A stretch of DNA of 64,000 bases from Exophiala sp. HKRS030 (taxonomy: Eukaryota > Ascomycota > Eurotiomycetes > Chaetothyriales > Herpotrichiellaceae), in NCBI GenBank assembly GCA_023897205.1, contig JAHWDD010000003.1, forward strand, positions 1,801,665 through 1,865,664. Direction: 5' to 3'. The position numbers and the translations under genes are program-made. The notes under the pieces are model-generated. The model did no database searches. It was not told the DNA's origin and was given only the letters and a program-made list of their open reading frames with translations. This document shows positions 44,567 through 56,464 of this stretch, piece after piece; position 1 is the first letter of the stretch; each line of letters starts with the position of its first letter.

Positions 44567-46563
44567 TCATCCTTCATCACCATGATTATCCCTGACGTTT
44601 TCATCCACATCACTATCTCCATTGCCATCCACGTCGGCCTCGACGAGTGCTTGTTCTTCCTTGTCGATCTTCTCATCATGTCGGACAGGCACTTTTGTTG
44701 CCTCGATTCCACCAGACGTGACGAAAAGGAACGTCTCGATGGGGAAATTGTCAACGTGGTTGAAGAAATTTCCAAAGACGTTCATATTCTCCTCATCCTC
44801 GTACATGCGCTCATAAATCTGTTTCTGCTTGAACGCGTCCATCTCGGTCTTGTACTTGTCAAAGTCGATCGCTTCCTTGGACATCTCACTCGTGGCCCGT
44901 TTGTTGTAGGAATCGAAGACGGGCCTTTCCAGCAAAAGGCCCAGACTGGGCGCCTTGGGGATCGAGATGTTATCTTGGCCCAGGCTGTCTTTGATCCGAT
45001 CTGGGTCACAACCACATCGCACGACCAGCGCAACCATCGCCACCATCTTGCGGATCTGGTGCATCATGAAACTCTGACCGTGGACTTTCATACTGAGCCA
45101 TTCGGTGCCGTTGATGAGAATTGGCTCGGGGTTCACGACGAAGGACTTGATGACTCGCTTCGCTGATGCGTCGTCGTACGTTTTCTGAACGGTGAAATTG
45201 TGATAGTTGCGAGTGCCTTGGTAGTAATTCAGGGCATCTTGGATCCGGTCGAGACGGGTTTTGGGGATTCGATAGGCTCTTTTGGCCGTTATGTAGGCTT
45301 GACGAAGGCGTTTCATGGCTTCTTGCAAAGTTGCGCTCCGCGATGGTTTGCCAGTGGCTTTGGCCTGACCATCTCCATCTACTGCTTCAGCTTCCTCGGT
45401 CACTTCATCAGCAGTCGTGCCGTTTGCCCTGTTGTTTTGTTCGTTCTCTCCTTGTGACTTGTCGACAACGGCACCTTTGACTGCTTGTTCGGATGATGTC
45501 CCATTCTCATCAGATTTCCCCAAATCATTTTGGGAAGCTTCACTGCCCTCGCTTTCGTGGTAGACGTCTTCAAGGTCGATAAGTCCCTGCTCCTCGCTTG
45601 CTGTCGCATCAGGGTTGCCAGACTTCATCCAAAGCGCCTTTTGGAGAATACTCCTAATATCATCATCGTACTCGGCCAGTATTGGCTCAATGATCTCCTT
45701 ATCGACCTTTTCCCAATAGCCAGCGACTTCCTCCTGTCTTTCCCTGTACTTTTCTAGATCGTCTTTCTTCTGGGCCCACTCTTCGAGTGCTCTCCCCAGA
45801 AAACTACTGGGATGAGGGGGTAGGAAACTGTGCGTAGGAATAAGATACTCGTATATCCGCGAGTCGACCATCTGGTATGCGCTGAAACTGTTGATTGTCC
45901 TTTCAAAGCCCCAAACTCGTATCTGTGGAACCAGATTGTCATTGATTTTTTGGACGATGTCTTCGTCTTCGACGATCAACTTCAAAGAAATGACATTGCC
46001 TGCGGCATGGACACCCTTGTCAGTTCGCGCACATCGCACAAACGAGGACTTTTTGGGATCGTCGGCATTGGCTTTCGAAACGGCCCCCGCAGCGACGAAT
46101 GCTTTGAAGAGGTCACCCTCGATGGTTTTGTGGTCATAGGTACTAACCAGTGGTGGTCAGTATGTTCACCTCGTCATGATGTTCAAAACCCAAACAAAAA
46201 GTGTCTCACAATTGCATTCCCCTGTAACCTGTGCCTGCATAGCCGATGAGGACTGCTACCTTCTTCTTGGGTCTTCTCTCTTCCGCAGCCAGGACTTCGT
46301 CGCTGAACTTGGTCGCATAGATCGGTAACTCGGGTTTGCCATCGTCAACCCGCTGTCGCTTCGAGGCTTGTTCGTCTTCGTTACGCTGTCGTTTGTCTCC
46401 TTTTGTTTTTCTTAGCGAGTCAGTCCTGCAATGTCGGGCAAAAAATGGAGTGGTTTGCCATAGAAACTTACGCCCATTCCGTTCGGCCCAAATCTCTCTT
46501 CTTACCGTGGCGACCTCCTCCGCCACCTTTGTTGCCTCCCCGAGCAAAATTCTTTGAACCCAT
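44567..46563 (-). CDS. PUS1: tRNA pseudouridine synthase, Pus1 type (TruA family)
   Basis: Seen: exons 46563-46472, 46425-46210 and 46142-44567; introns of 46 and 67 bp; 627 aa. The first exon is Gly/Lys-rich (MGSKNFARGGNKGGGGG), followed by basic, nuclear-signal-like stretches. Catalytic domain: VAVLIGYAGTGYRGMQ, then RCARTDKGVHAAGNV with the catalytic Asp in R-T-D-K-G, later NYHNFT and SFMMHQIRKMVAM. An acidic, low-complexity insert of ~100 residues (Glu/Ser/Asn/Gly) splits the fold between YDDDIRSILQKALW and LRQAYITAKRAYRIPKTRL. The acidic C-terminal tail is rich in Asp. Role: converts uridines to pseudouridine in tRNA and some snRNA/mRNA, in the nucleus. The first intron acceptor at 46425 was picked because it alone keeps frame. 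Confidence 0.93.
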
Positions 46564-47324
46564 AATGTTTGCTGAGAATATAGCGTCGATAGATTCAAGA
46601 ATTCGCTGCGGACGGGACGGTTGGCTGATGATGTGACCTTTTGCGGCAACTGCTGAGGTTTGCGTTGTTTCCGTATGTACGCAAGCAGACGGGGAGATGT
46701 TGGGTACAGTCTCAGTACCGGTGAGCTACGGAACATCAAGGATCATCACCAGCTACTCTTGGAATAAAATCGTTTTGACGGAGTACAAGAAGCAGATGTT
46801 CCTGTGTGGGGAAATTTTCGCCGCAGTTCGAGATCAGATTTGGAGAACATGGAAACAATACAGGGTACTTTTGATCTGCACTACATGTCTAGGTTGGAGC
46901 ATTTCGTTGATGATGAAGAACTGGCAGCCTTTCATGATTCTTGTCATCGACCTTGGTCGAGAGTGTTACATACAATTGAGCTCATGTTCTGCGCTAAACT
47001 CTAACATCAAGGTGGCCAGCCAGCAAGTCTCAGCCTTAGTGTACAAACTCCCTTCGTTCAAGCTGGTGGCTGCTCGTAGCTGCGAGAGTCAAAAGCTGAG
47101 TGGGAGGGTTATCGTTTTGCGAATCATTCTCCCCCTCCAAACATATTCGTCTTCTGGCGTCTCGTAGAGAAGACATCTCCACAGTTCCAGGACCACAAGC
47201 TCTGTCCTCATGTCGTTGACCATTCGTAATTCATTTCTCCTCTGTCATCTCGTGATGGCGATGTAAGTTCTGATTACTCCTCATGCCTGGATCCATGGCA
47301 TATTCCAGATAATCGCAGCGTCGA
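46564..47324. other. Intergenic stretch, no recognised gene
   Basis: Between the Pus1-type gene start (-) and the 3' end of the Zn2Cys6 regulator (-). The + strand open frame 46697-47167 has no homology I recognise and no leader features; rejected as chance. Confidence 0.5.
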
Positions 47325-49700
47325 CTAATCCTTCCATCGGTAGTGATACAGTGCACGGAACCAACCCTGCATCAACAGCAGAGAGAAATTTGGCAAGACT
47401 AGTGTATCATCGTTCGCGCCTTCTCCCAATGTCGATGATCTCGCTGTGACATCGTCGATCATGTTAACCAAGCAGTCTGCCCAGTGAGACATTCGATATT
47501 CATCTGCGACACTCTTTTCCGGAGACCAGAAGAATGCATAGCCATATTGTTTATGAAAGAACTCTGACTTTTGTTGAAGAGCCGATTTCAAGCGAAGCAT
47601 ATTCTCCAGGGCTGGCTTGGTATACACGTCTGATTTGGCATGCATAGCGAGTTCACAGAATGTGATGGTTGCAAGAGACCAACAGTGCATATCGAAAGGA
47701 CTGAAGTGTGGGTATGTCGCAGCCTCGGTTGTGAGGAAGTCGGCGAGTTGTGTAGCCTTCAGGAGGACGATCATGGGACTGAACTCAGTATCTGGGTACC
47801 GTGCTGTGAGCAATTCGAGCAGCAGTTTGACTTGGCGCACAAAAGGAGAGTCGAGACTGAGCGTAGGAGAACTCTTCAGTGTGTTTTCGAACAGACCAAA
47901 GGTAAGAATGCGCTTCGCTTGTGATCCTGAAAAGCTGTACGAGTCCAGGTGAAGTAAACAAGTGACCATGGTAATGATGTTGGAAGATTGAGCAAGGAAC
48001 CCTGCTTCAGCAGGCATCTTGGCTGTATCAGCAGGTCCTACCATGGCCTCCTTATCTTGCAGTTCTAATGGAGTCAGCGGTCTGGCGTACGATCCTGAGC
48101 TTAGATCATGTAACTTGGACATCAAACATTGACAGCTGAAGGCTTGTTTCACAATCTCATCGATTTGGTCTGCGTCCATTTCATCAGTGACGATATGTGT
48201 AACTCTTGGCTTGAGATGATGGATGACCCGCAGACTTGAAGCGAGAAGATCGTTTTTCGTTGCCTTTGGGCCGGTGATTTGGTTAACATCACTGTCGCAT
48301 GCTGCCGCCAGGAGAAGAAGCGTCCAAAGAGAAGTAAGATTGTCAGGGAGGGTATTAGAGGCTGCGTCCTGCGCCACAGATACCACGAATATTGTCAAAT
48401 CATGAAAGGTGTCGAAAGCTGTGGTTGGGAGATCGCGTCTATGAGAGGGCGCAGACGGCTGATCACGCTGGTTGCCATTGACGGCAGACTCATTGTGGCT
48501 GCTATCTAACAGCTCAATGGAGAGAGCGAAGGCGTGTTGCATGGCCGGGACAGAGTTGGAAACCAACTCTATAACAGAGTTGGCTTGCGGAAGAAGCGCA
48601 AAGTGTGGATGCACATGCGTGTAGTAGTTGTTCAAGTGTTTTTCACTGATGTCGAACTTTTCGAGTTTCGCATAAGTATCGTCAAGACGCGCTCGTTTTG
48701 GCGGAGGAGGTGAGTCGATCTCGGACCAAAAGGGCTTGACGCTTTCCGCCACCATTTTGACGGCTTCTTGACTGGAGACACTTTCAGGAAGAGGCTGATC
48801 GGGTGCGATTGCTAGACTTCCTGTGTCTCGAGATCGTAAGCTCGGAGCGACATTGCCCCAGGCACCAGTACTAGGAATTCGGTCGCGCTGAAAATCAGCC
48901 GGCGCGAAAGGGCTGCGTGGATCTGGAAAAGAAAAGTTGCGTCTGGTAGTGGCTTCGTCAGGTGAAAAAGCTTCAGCGTAACCAGCAAAATTAGAAGTCC
49001 CGTCGACAGACTGCCGCAGCGCTTGCTTCTGTACGTGTTCGACTTGCTGAACGCGTTCCGCCAATTCTTTGATGTAACTGCAATAACGGTCAGCAGAAAG
49101 ACACCAAGATCTTGTACCAATCCTACCCTTTGGACGGTCCACGCTTCATAGGCTTGCGTTCGAATTCACAGGTCACTCCAGTTTTCTGACAGTTTGTACA
49201 GGTTTTGGGTGTGCCATCAGCTTCAGTCGGCGCATCGCATCGAACCTTGTTGAGTCAGTCTCGGCAGCTGCGTGTGAGAGGGTCAGAGAGCATACCTTCT
49301 TTCTTCTACATTCATCGCATGCGCGTGATGTCTTTGACCGCTTTCTCTTGTCCCCAGTCAGAGGAATTTGCATTGCATCAGACAGACCGTCGACGCTCTT
49401 GCGCGTAGACATGAAGGACGCTTGGTTGGGTGTCTGAGGGGGGGCCATGGAGGCATCTGCGCCGTTGGAAGGTGTCGCAAGGCTATTCAGCTGTGCTGCG
49501 CCAGAGTGAGCCAGTGATGCAGTAGGATCGTCCAGATCTCGTGGATAGGTCGACATGCCATAATTTGGATTCATGGCAGCCAGCTGGGTGTCGATAGGGA
49601 AGTTAAAGGATGATGCATCGAACTGCGAGTTGGCGGGGCCTGCGAACGAGGAAGCCGGATCATCGCCAGACTGATCGCGACCATTGATACTTCGTGCCAT
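47325..49700 (-). CDS. Zn2Cys6 transcription factor, RGT1 / COL-26 (BglR)-like
   Basis: Seen: exons 49700-49296, 49245-49127 and 49077-47325; introns of 50 and 49 bp; 758 aa. The first intron splits the zinc cluster after CDECRRKK; spliced, it reads CDECRRKKVRCDAP, an insert, then CTNCQKTGVTC, the six-cysteine binuclear cluster at ~127-163. Directly after it is RKPMKRGPSKGYIKELAERV, the linker and coiled coil characteristic of the yeast Rgt1 and Neurospora COL-26/Aspergillus BglR group. The rest resembles a fungal-specific regulatory domain with little low complexity. The N-terminal ~110 residues are Ser/Asn/Pro-rich. Known: this group controls glucose sensing, hexose transporters and carbon-catabolite behaviour. 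The assignment rests on the KRGPSKGY linker, so subgroup confidence is moderate. Confidence 0.85.
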
Positions 49701-50430
49701 CTCCTTGCGAGCTCACGATGGTCTGGTTGAGAGTGATGCCGTGGTTCCGGAAGATGGAAGACTGTGAAAAAGAGAGTCGCGTTCGTGATGCGGGAGTTGA
49801 CTGGAGAATGACGCCCCAATCAGCGTCGCCTCACCGGGACAATTATTCTGGGGGCGTGTTCTCTGAGCACCTGGGCAGTGAAGCTGGCAGTGAGGGGAGA
49901 GATTTCACTTAGGCAGTCCTCCAGTCAAGCGATCGCTTCTAGATGCCCCCAAGTACTACGTACAGTGAAGAGCAATGCTGCACGCATGAAGACTTCCATT
50001 TGGTTTCTGACTGGCCCCTAACAGATATTTGCTCCGTGCTCCGTACCAATATTGGAAATAGCATCTGTTGGGAGTTGATAAGGGCAGTGATTGAGTGCTA
50101 TGGGTGACGACATCCCCCGAGCGCAGTCCAGAAGTCATGTCACCATCGTGTCTCGCGACTTCTAATCCCCTATCAGGTACTTCATTTACCCCCATGCCCA
50201 GATGCCCAGGCGAAGAGTTCTCGTCCCAGGCACATGATGAATGTTAATTTTATTCCCTCAGCGCGTCGTGCATGATTGAAGTGAATTTGAGCTGTCTATT
50301 CTGCTACATGATCTAGAGAGTCGGCAAACTTAACAATCATCCAACATCGACACAAACAGGAATACATCAAAATCAGAAGTGAGATTCTTCTTCATCACGT
50401 TCAAGCAAGTGACGACATAATCAGGCCGAA
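49701..50430. promoter_or_regulatory. Divergent promoter, Zn2Cys6 regulator / MDR oxidoreductase
   Basis: 730 bp head-to-head spacer. No specific operator recognised; includes CTCCGTGCTCCGTACC near 50032-50047. Both genes may be co-controlled, but nothing in the sequence proves it. Confidence 0.4.
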
Positions 50431-51589
50431 ATGACATCGCAGTCACCACCCTCGATACCCTCAACAATGCGGGCGTGGCAGTTGTCCACGACCCATGGAG
50501 GCGTAGAAAAAAACCTCAAATTGAATAGCTCGGCACCCTTGCCGCCTCACAACGACAAAGCCCTGGGCAGGAATAAAGTCCTCGTCCAAGTTCTCGCGGC
50601 ATCCCTGAACCCCGTCGATTACAAGCTGGTTGAGCTACCCGTGGTCGGGCGCATAGCGGTCAAGAGGCCATTTTGCCCAGGTCTAGATTTTGCAGGGCGA
50701 GTGATAAAACCCGCTGCAGGAGCCGCCTCAGACTTCCCGGTAGGACACCTCGTTTTCGGGCGTTTACCGATTTCAACCTCGTTCGGCACCCTGGAAGACT
50801 ATACGGTCGCACAGACTGGGCAACTAGCGAAGCTCCCAGAAGGCGTATCTATCCAGGATGCCGCCTCCGTCGGTACCGCCGGGTTGACCGCCTATGAATG
50901 CATCATTCCAAATGTTAAAGCTGGAGATAGGGTCCTGATCAACGGGGGTAGTGGGGGAACAGGCGTTTGGTAAGCCCTCTTCGTATTGAAAGACTGCACA
51001 AGAACAACCTTCGGGTTTTTTGCCCTCTTTCAGGAATCCGAATTAGCACTGATAGGCAGCTTTTAGGGGCATTCAATTCGCGAAAGCCGTCGGTTGTTAT
51101 GTTGCGACAATATGTTCTGGAAGGAATGCCGAGTTCTGTCAAGGACTTGGTGCAGATGAAGTGATTGACTATCAGTCTCAGAACATCGTCGATGCTCTCA
51201 AGAAAAGCACTGCTGAGTCTGGACACAAATTCGACTTGGTGGTGGACAATGTCGGCACATCACCGGAATTGTACTGGAACTGCCACCACTTCACCAATCA
51301 TAGAGCCAAGTACGTTCAAGTTGGCAGCGAAATATCATTGGGCGCAGTCTTTGACATTGCAAAGAGAATGCTATGGCCGTCTTTCTTGGGTGGAGGAAGA
51401 CGGAAGATTCAGTTCCTCTCGGTCCAAGGCAGCAGGAAGGACCTGGAGGGTATTGGAGAGTGGATGAGTCAAGGTAAAGTCCGGGCTGTCCAAGATTCAG
51501 TGTTGCGCATGGAGGACGTTCCCAAGGCGTTCGAGCGACTCAAGACACATCGGGCACGGGGCAAAGTCGTTGTGACGGTGAATGAATAG
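50431..51589 (+). CDS. Medium-chain dehydrogenase/reductase, quinone-oxidoreductase type
   Basis: Seen: exon 1 at 50431-50969 and exon 2 at 51067-51589; one 97 bp intron inside the nucleotide-binding motif; 353 aa. GroES-like N-terminal domain (VLVQVLAASLNPVDYKL, CPGLDFAGRV). Rossmann fold with VLINGGSGGTGVWGIQFAKAVGCYVATICS, and later GADEVIDY and a C-terminal VLRMEDVPKAFERLKTHRARGKVVV block. Zinc-binding cysteines of true alcohol dehydrogenases are absent, so it fits the zeta-crystallin/reticulon-4-interacting or enoyl-reductase branch using NADPH. Reaction likely reduction of a quinone or activated double bond. Substrate unknown. No signal peptide. Confidence 0.88.
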
Positions 51590-53745
51590 ATGTACGAGAT
51601 TGGGGGGAAGGGGGTTTGTATGTTTGTGTATACCTTTTGTGTAGCAGTAATTGTAATGCGCTCTATTCTCACACTGGAAACGGGCAACGTTGAGGCTCAC
51701 AGGTGTTTGTCTGGACGAGGCTGCGGTGCGACATTTTCACCGCCGGGCGAGGATTCTCGCGGGGGAACGGAGGAATGCGATGTGCGCGTGGTCATCAACC
51801 GTCATTAATTATCTCGATGAGGGACGAGCTGGGCCAACCCGCCAGGAGGTTCGAGGTTCACGAGCTGACGACCTTTGCTTCGTCATCCAGCCTGGTGAAG
51901 TTACACGGCGAAGTCGGCTCGGATATGCAGGCGCTAGGTGGTCAGCCAAGAGAGGAACAGGTGTCCGGAACCCTCGATGGGTCGGGAGGTGGAACCCGAC
52001 TGTAAGTCGGACACAGTATTCCCTTGCATGAGCGGGCGTGTACTGACGCATGACACATTTCATCCATGCAGCAGTCACAGGATGCCGGAAGGATACGAGG
52101 TAAGGTCGGAGGCTCGGGCGATTAAGGCGATTCAGGTGGGCTAGGATGGTGTGGTGTAGATTGCGACAAGGGACTTTTGTCGACCTTTTCTCACCTATCA
52201 GAGACGATAGACGATATCGATAGAAGCAACTAGTCTCCGCAGAAGAACCAGAGTTCGACTCAGAGAGGAGTCGACCGAGTACTGTGTACTGTAGAGGCCA
52301 CACTGGTGGAGGCGGTGCAATTGCAGGGATGTTTGTGTGTACAGTACCTACAAACTATGGTCCGACCCGGCCTAGTTCCGGTTCAGTCCAGACAAGACAT
52401 GGTGTCCATGGGTGCCGAGTATCCTGGTACCTACCATACTCCATACTCCATCCTCCGTACTCCGTATCAGTATCTGTAAGGTGATTTGTATATGAAAACT
52501 GTACTCCGTAGAAGACGCGGTCACTCCAACTCTGTGCGACTGTTGAGGATTCCATATCTTGTGTTCTTTCAGTGGTGGCTGCGTCGAACTCAATATGAAA
52601 TTACGGAATCACGAGTGAGAATGTAGGGATAGCAGACAAACAGGCGTTCAACTGTGTGGACAATTGCGTGCATCATCGTGCATGTTTTAGATTGGTGTTC
52701 TTTGTAACCGGTGAATCGAACAGACGTGTGTTTCTTCACCCGCCTGCCCTGCCATTTGGCGCTTGTCTCACTGAAGTTTAGCGCCCAGAAAGTGATTGGG
52801 GCGCAGGCAACGACGGCTTGGCCCGCTAAGCTATATCTAGATAGGAAAGCTGAAGACACTGCCACCACTTTGAGGGGGGAGGGACAGTACGGAGTACTGT
52901 ACTGTAGGGCCATTCGTCTACCACGCTACCAGGGGCAGAGCTTCTCCCTCCCCCTCTATCTTCCCGCCCGCTGTTTCGAAACACCATCATCACATTCCAG
53001 CACCGAATTTATCTCACGGCCCCCCGGTCGGCACGAGTATTGTGTCGACCCCTCGGCCACCCTCCTCCGTCATGGTTCGTATACACCAGGGTGGCACCAA
53101 GGCAGTGCCCTGGATCCTTGATGTTGAGTCCAATCATGACTCACGCCGGCCGCTGAAGGACCGTTGAGCACCTGATACCAGTAGAAAGAGACCCTCACGG
53201 CAGCCTGGCGAATTGGTCCATTCTTTTCCTATTCGAGTAAAGTGGTGTCCAGGCTTCCACTCAAAAGTGCCTGGCAAAAGGTCCCTCCAGTCATCATATT
53301 CTCAATGCACTGATGTGTCCTACCATTGGCCTTGTTCATACCTCGAGGCTATAAACTGCATGGCATCCTCCTCTCTTCATCCCATTTGATTCTTCTCTTC
53401 TATACTCATACCAACCACTGATACTACACTTGATCCAACCTAACTGAAGATTTGTTGTGTCCTTACTACTCTCGTTGCCCAGTGCTATTGCAGTCAACAA
53501 GGCTGCCAGTCCATCCTTCCCCAAGAACTCATCAACTCGTCACGCTGTCGCCTCAACGAACCACCACCTACTATTACTATCCCAAGAGGTCGCATACGTT
53601 GGATGACTTGACTCCCCAGTACCAATACATTACCATCACCCGTACCCCAACAAGGCCACAGACCCCTCCCCCTTCCACACCAACCTTGAGCTATTCCAGC
53701 ACATCCACCCCCATATCCAGGTCACCGTCGACACCAGTGAACGCC
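51590..53745. other. 2.2 kb gene-free stretch
   Basis: Contains three TACTCCGTA/TACGGAGTA nonamers (52458, 52502, 52888) and runs of related ACTCC/GTACTGTA words. Many short frames overlap in all phases (e.g. 51809-52303 -, 52711-53121 +) with no recognised product. The last ~300 bases look like a pyrimidine-rich leader of the next gene. The frame upstream of 53746 is open to 53452 but Pro/Thr/Ser-rich and probably untranslated. Confidence 0.45.
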
Positions 53746-54465
53746 ATGGCCAAGGGTGCAACCGCTCAACGCGTGGTCGGCTTCGCCACGGAGGTCAACT
53801 CCTCGCGCCCACCACGCGACGATGAGTATTTTGTCATGTACCGCTTTACCAAGCATGCTTCCAAGTGCAACCTCTGTGCCGACCCATATGCCAGCTACCA
53901 AAGAGACCTTGATCTCTGTGACCGAGGCCGGAGCTATGCCAGAGACGTCGCAAGCTACCTGTACTCCAAGGGAGGCAAACCATTCTCCAAGATCGACCGA
54001 TCTAACGGCGACACTGTTGAAGTCGAAGTCCCGGCTGAGTGCGCAGTGATCAAGGAACTTGTCAAGGCTTGGGGCCGTGGCATGACCTTGACCAAGGCCA
54101 AGAAGCCCGTCATTGTCAACTCTTCCAAGACCACCGAGAAACACGAAAGGGTCGAAATCCCCAAGGCCGCCCCCAAAGCCAAGGAGCACTTCTACGAAGA
54201 GCCCGTCCGGGACCGACGGACACGAGACTATGACGTGGTCGAGGTCATCCCCAACTCCAGCCGTCGGGATCGTCGCGAACGAGTGTACCGTGATGACCGA
54301 GGCGAAGAACGATATCACTATGTCCGCAGAGAGAGACCAGTCAGCTACCACGGAAGTAAGGGTAGCCTGTACGAACGTGACGAAGAAGAGAAGAGACGTC
54401 GACGAGGATACGACGAACAACCCATCGTCATCATCGCCGAGCCTTCGAGACGGTACAAGCGGTGA
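53746..54465 (+). CDS. Conserved charged protein of unknown function
   Basis: Seen: single exon, 239 aa, from ATGGCCAAGGG (good context). Residues ~28-80 hold YRFTKHASKCNLCADPYASYQRDLDLCDRGRSYARDVASYLYSK, a compact Cys-containing block (C-x2-C, then a third Cys) that resembles small fungal proteins of unknown function. The C-terminal half is very rich in Arg, Asp, Glu and Tyr (RRDRRERVYRDDRGEE, EKRRRRGYDEQ) and likely disordered. No signal peptide or membrane span. I do not recognise a named family. Kept as a real gene because of length, start context and non-random composition. Confidence 0.65.
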   Translation: MAKGATAQRVVGFATEVNSSRPPRDDEYFVMYRFTKHASKCNLCADPYASYQRDLDLCDRGRSYARDVASYLYSKGGKPFSKIDRSNGDTVEVEVPAECAVIKELVKAWGRGMTLTKAKKPVIVNSSKTTEKHERVEIPKAAPKAKEHFYEEPVRDRRTRDYDVVEVIPNSSRRDRRERVYRDDRGEERYHYVRRERPVSYHGSKGSLYERDEEEKRRRRGYDEQPIVIIAEPSRRYKR

Positions 54466-55426
54466 AAGGAACGGGAGCCGAACGGGGTTTTCCATCTATC
54501 GGGATTTTTAATGGAAATTACGGAGTAATGATCAACAACATCTTGTATCAACAATGACATCAACAAAGACGTGTACCAGAAAGGAATTATGGTCGACATG
54601 TATCAGCCCAATTGAGCTCTGATGAACGACACATCGTCATCATCTGGATGGTCCAGCAGTGAACTGAAACTACGAAAGGGGAGCTCGACTTGCAACAATC
54701 CAGCCGAGCTTCAGGCTCGCATGTCCATGGTACAGACAACACAACTCCATGCAAGACAAAAAAAAATATTGCGAGGTGGCACTCGTGTGGATTTTGTCTA
54801 CTTGATTGATTGTGGGAATACGTGTTGGGATTGTCCATCGACATTTGTCATTGGGTTTTGCCATGCTCTGCTCTGGTTTTTTGGTTCTCATCATCTACCA
54901 AAGAAAAAAAAACAAAATGCTCCAAAACTAGTTTGTCGTGGGTGCCTCAAGGCAGGCGCTTTCTGCAGATATGGAGATTCGAATGTTTTGATGACAACGC
55001 GACAGTGCAAGCAATTGAGGCAAATTTGAGGAGGTTTTTGGAAGGGAATTATTCGGTCAGGGCCAGGGTCAGGCTGAGCACTCAGGAGGGTGTGTCAAGG
55101 CAGCACACAGCACAGTCAACAGCTCACCTACTCTTTGGTGTATTTACTGTACTGTTAACCTCGTCTTATGTCGTTCCTTGGCCCAGGTATCCAGGATGGA
55201 ATTTTTGGCAGGAATTGTGGCGCCAGTCCTTGGGAATTTGGCAGAATGACGGCCGAACGGGGGGGCCAAAAGCACTTTACTCCTTACATGGTCAAGTGCA
55301 GTTAAATAGGAACTTTGGTCTTTTCTTCCCACCCACACACACACACACACGTACAGTACGAGTTTATGGTACTCCGTAATTGCGCGCTTTTTCTTTTTTG
55401 GTATGAAGTGTCAGCTGCAGCCTTTT

Positions 55427-55473
<47 letters not shown>

Positions 55474-56464
55474 CACGAAGCTGCCCCTCCTTTTCTTTTG
55501 GTGTGATGAGGAGGGGGGGGGCGCTGCTGATCAGGGAAACTGGGATGGGAATGATTTTTCATCCCTGCATAAAAAACCAACAGTGCACAAGAGTCATTGT
55601 TCAATTTAGGCAGGTTGCATACCTAGTATATACCAAGGACCTACGAGAACCCTTGTCGTGTACATCTGGTGTAGACACTAATCAAAATCTACAACTTCAT
55701 CCGCACGTTTTGTCCTACTTCCTCTCGTAGAATCCTCGCTTCTTGTTTATGAGTAAATCACCCGTTGTCGTTGATGGACATGCCTGTACTGAAGGGAATT
55801 TATGAGACATTTGAGGACATACACACACACGCACGCACACATGCTTACTTTACCTGGTAGGTAGCTAAATGTGTTCCTATGGTGGCCTAACATATTTGTT
55901 ATTGTTTACTAGAGCTATGTGAATCCCTTCTGACTGGAAAGGGGTGATACATCACGGTCACAGTCACCACCACCACCACCATCATCATCATCACAACATT
56001 ACCCACCTATTGTAATGTCCTGTACATGGTAGTTCACACACACACACCATCAAAACTTGGGATCCTGCCTTTGCCCTACATGTCTCACTGGACCCCTCCA
56101 GCAAACGTACTTCCAGGCATCACTCACCAACACACACACACACCGGGGGCATCTTTCTCGGCCCCCCCAGGTCACGCCCTCCCGAACATCTTTTTTACTA
56201 TTCTGGCTAACCGGCGAGATATCATCATCATCATCATCAACAATCCCGAGCATTTCCGATATTCGTGACTCCCTGTGTTGGCCCCCAATTGGGGGGAAAG
56301 GCAGTGATGATGATTAATACCTTTGTGCCTTGTGGACACTGTGACATCGTTTGCCTTGTGTACGTCTCCGGTCTCAAGTACGGACGAATTACAATGATAC
56401 TTGTTATTATTTACTGGGTGTTACTAGGTACTTTAGGTGAACCCGACGAGTACTATCTATTGGC
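54466..56464. other. 2 kb gene-free stretch with microsatellites
   Basis: Lies between the charged protein and the 3' end of the feruloyl esterase. Holds two more TACGGAGTA words (54519, 55370) and the CA/CAT microsatellite cluster listed separately. No gene or RNA recognised. Confidence 0.5.
55334..56239. repeat. Cluster of seven microsatellites, mostly (CA)n
   Basis: Tracts at 55334-55350 (CA), 55429-55471 (about 21 CA units), 55820-55840 (CA with G breaks), 55964-55994 (CAC then CAT), 56035-56047 (CA), 56130-56143 (CA) and 56219-56239 (ATC). All CA tracts lie on the + strand. Such density in 0.9 kb is not seen elsewhere in the window. Confidence 0.9.

Noticed and set aside
46697..47167. 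156-residue + strand open frame
   Set aside because: No homology recognised and no gene-like surroundings; it lies between two well-supported minus-strand genes.
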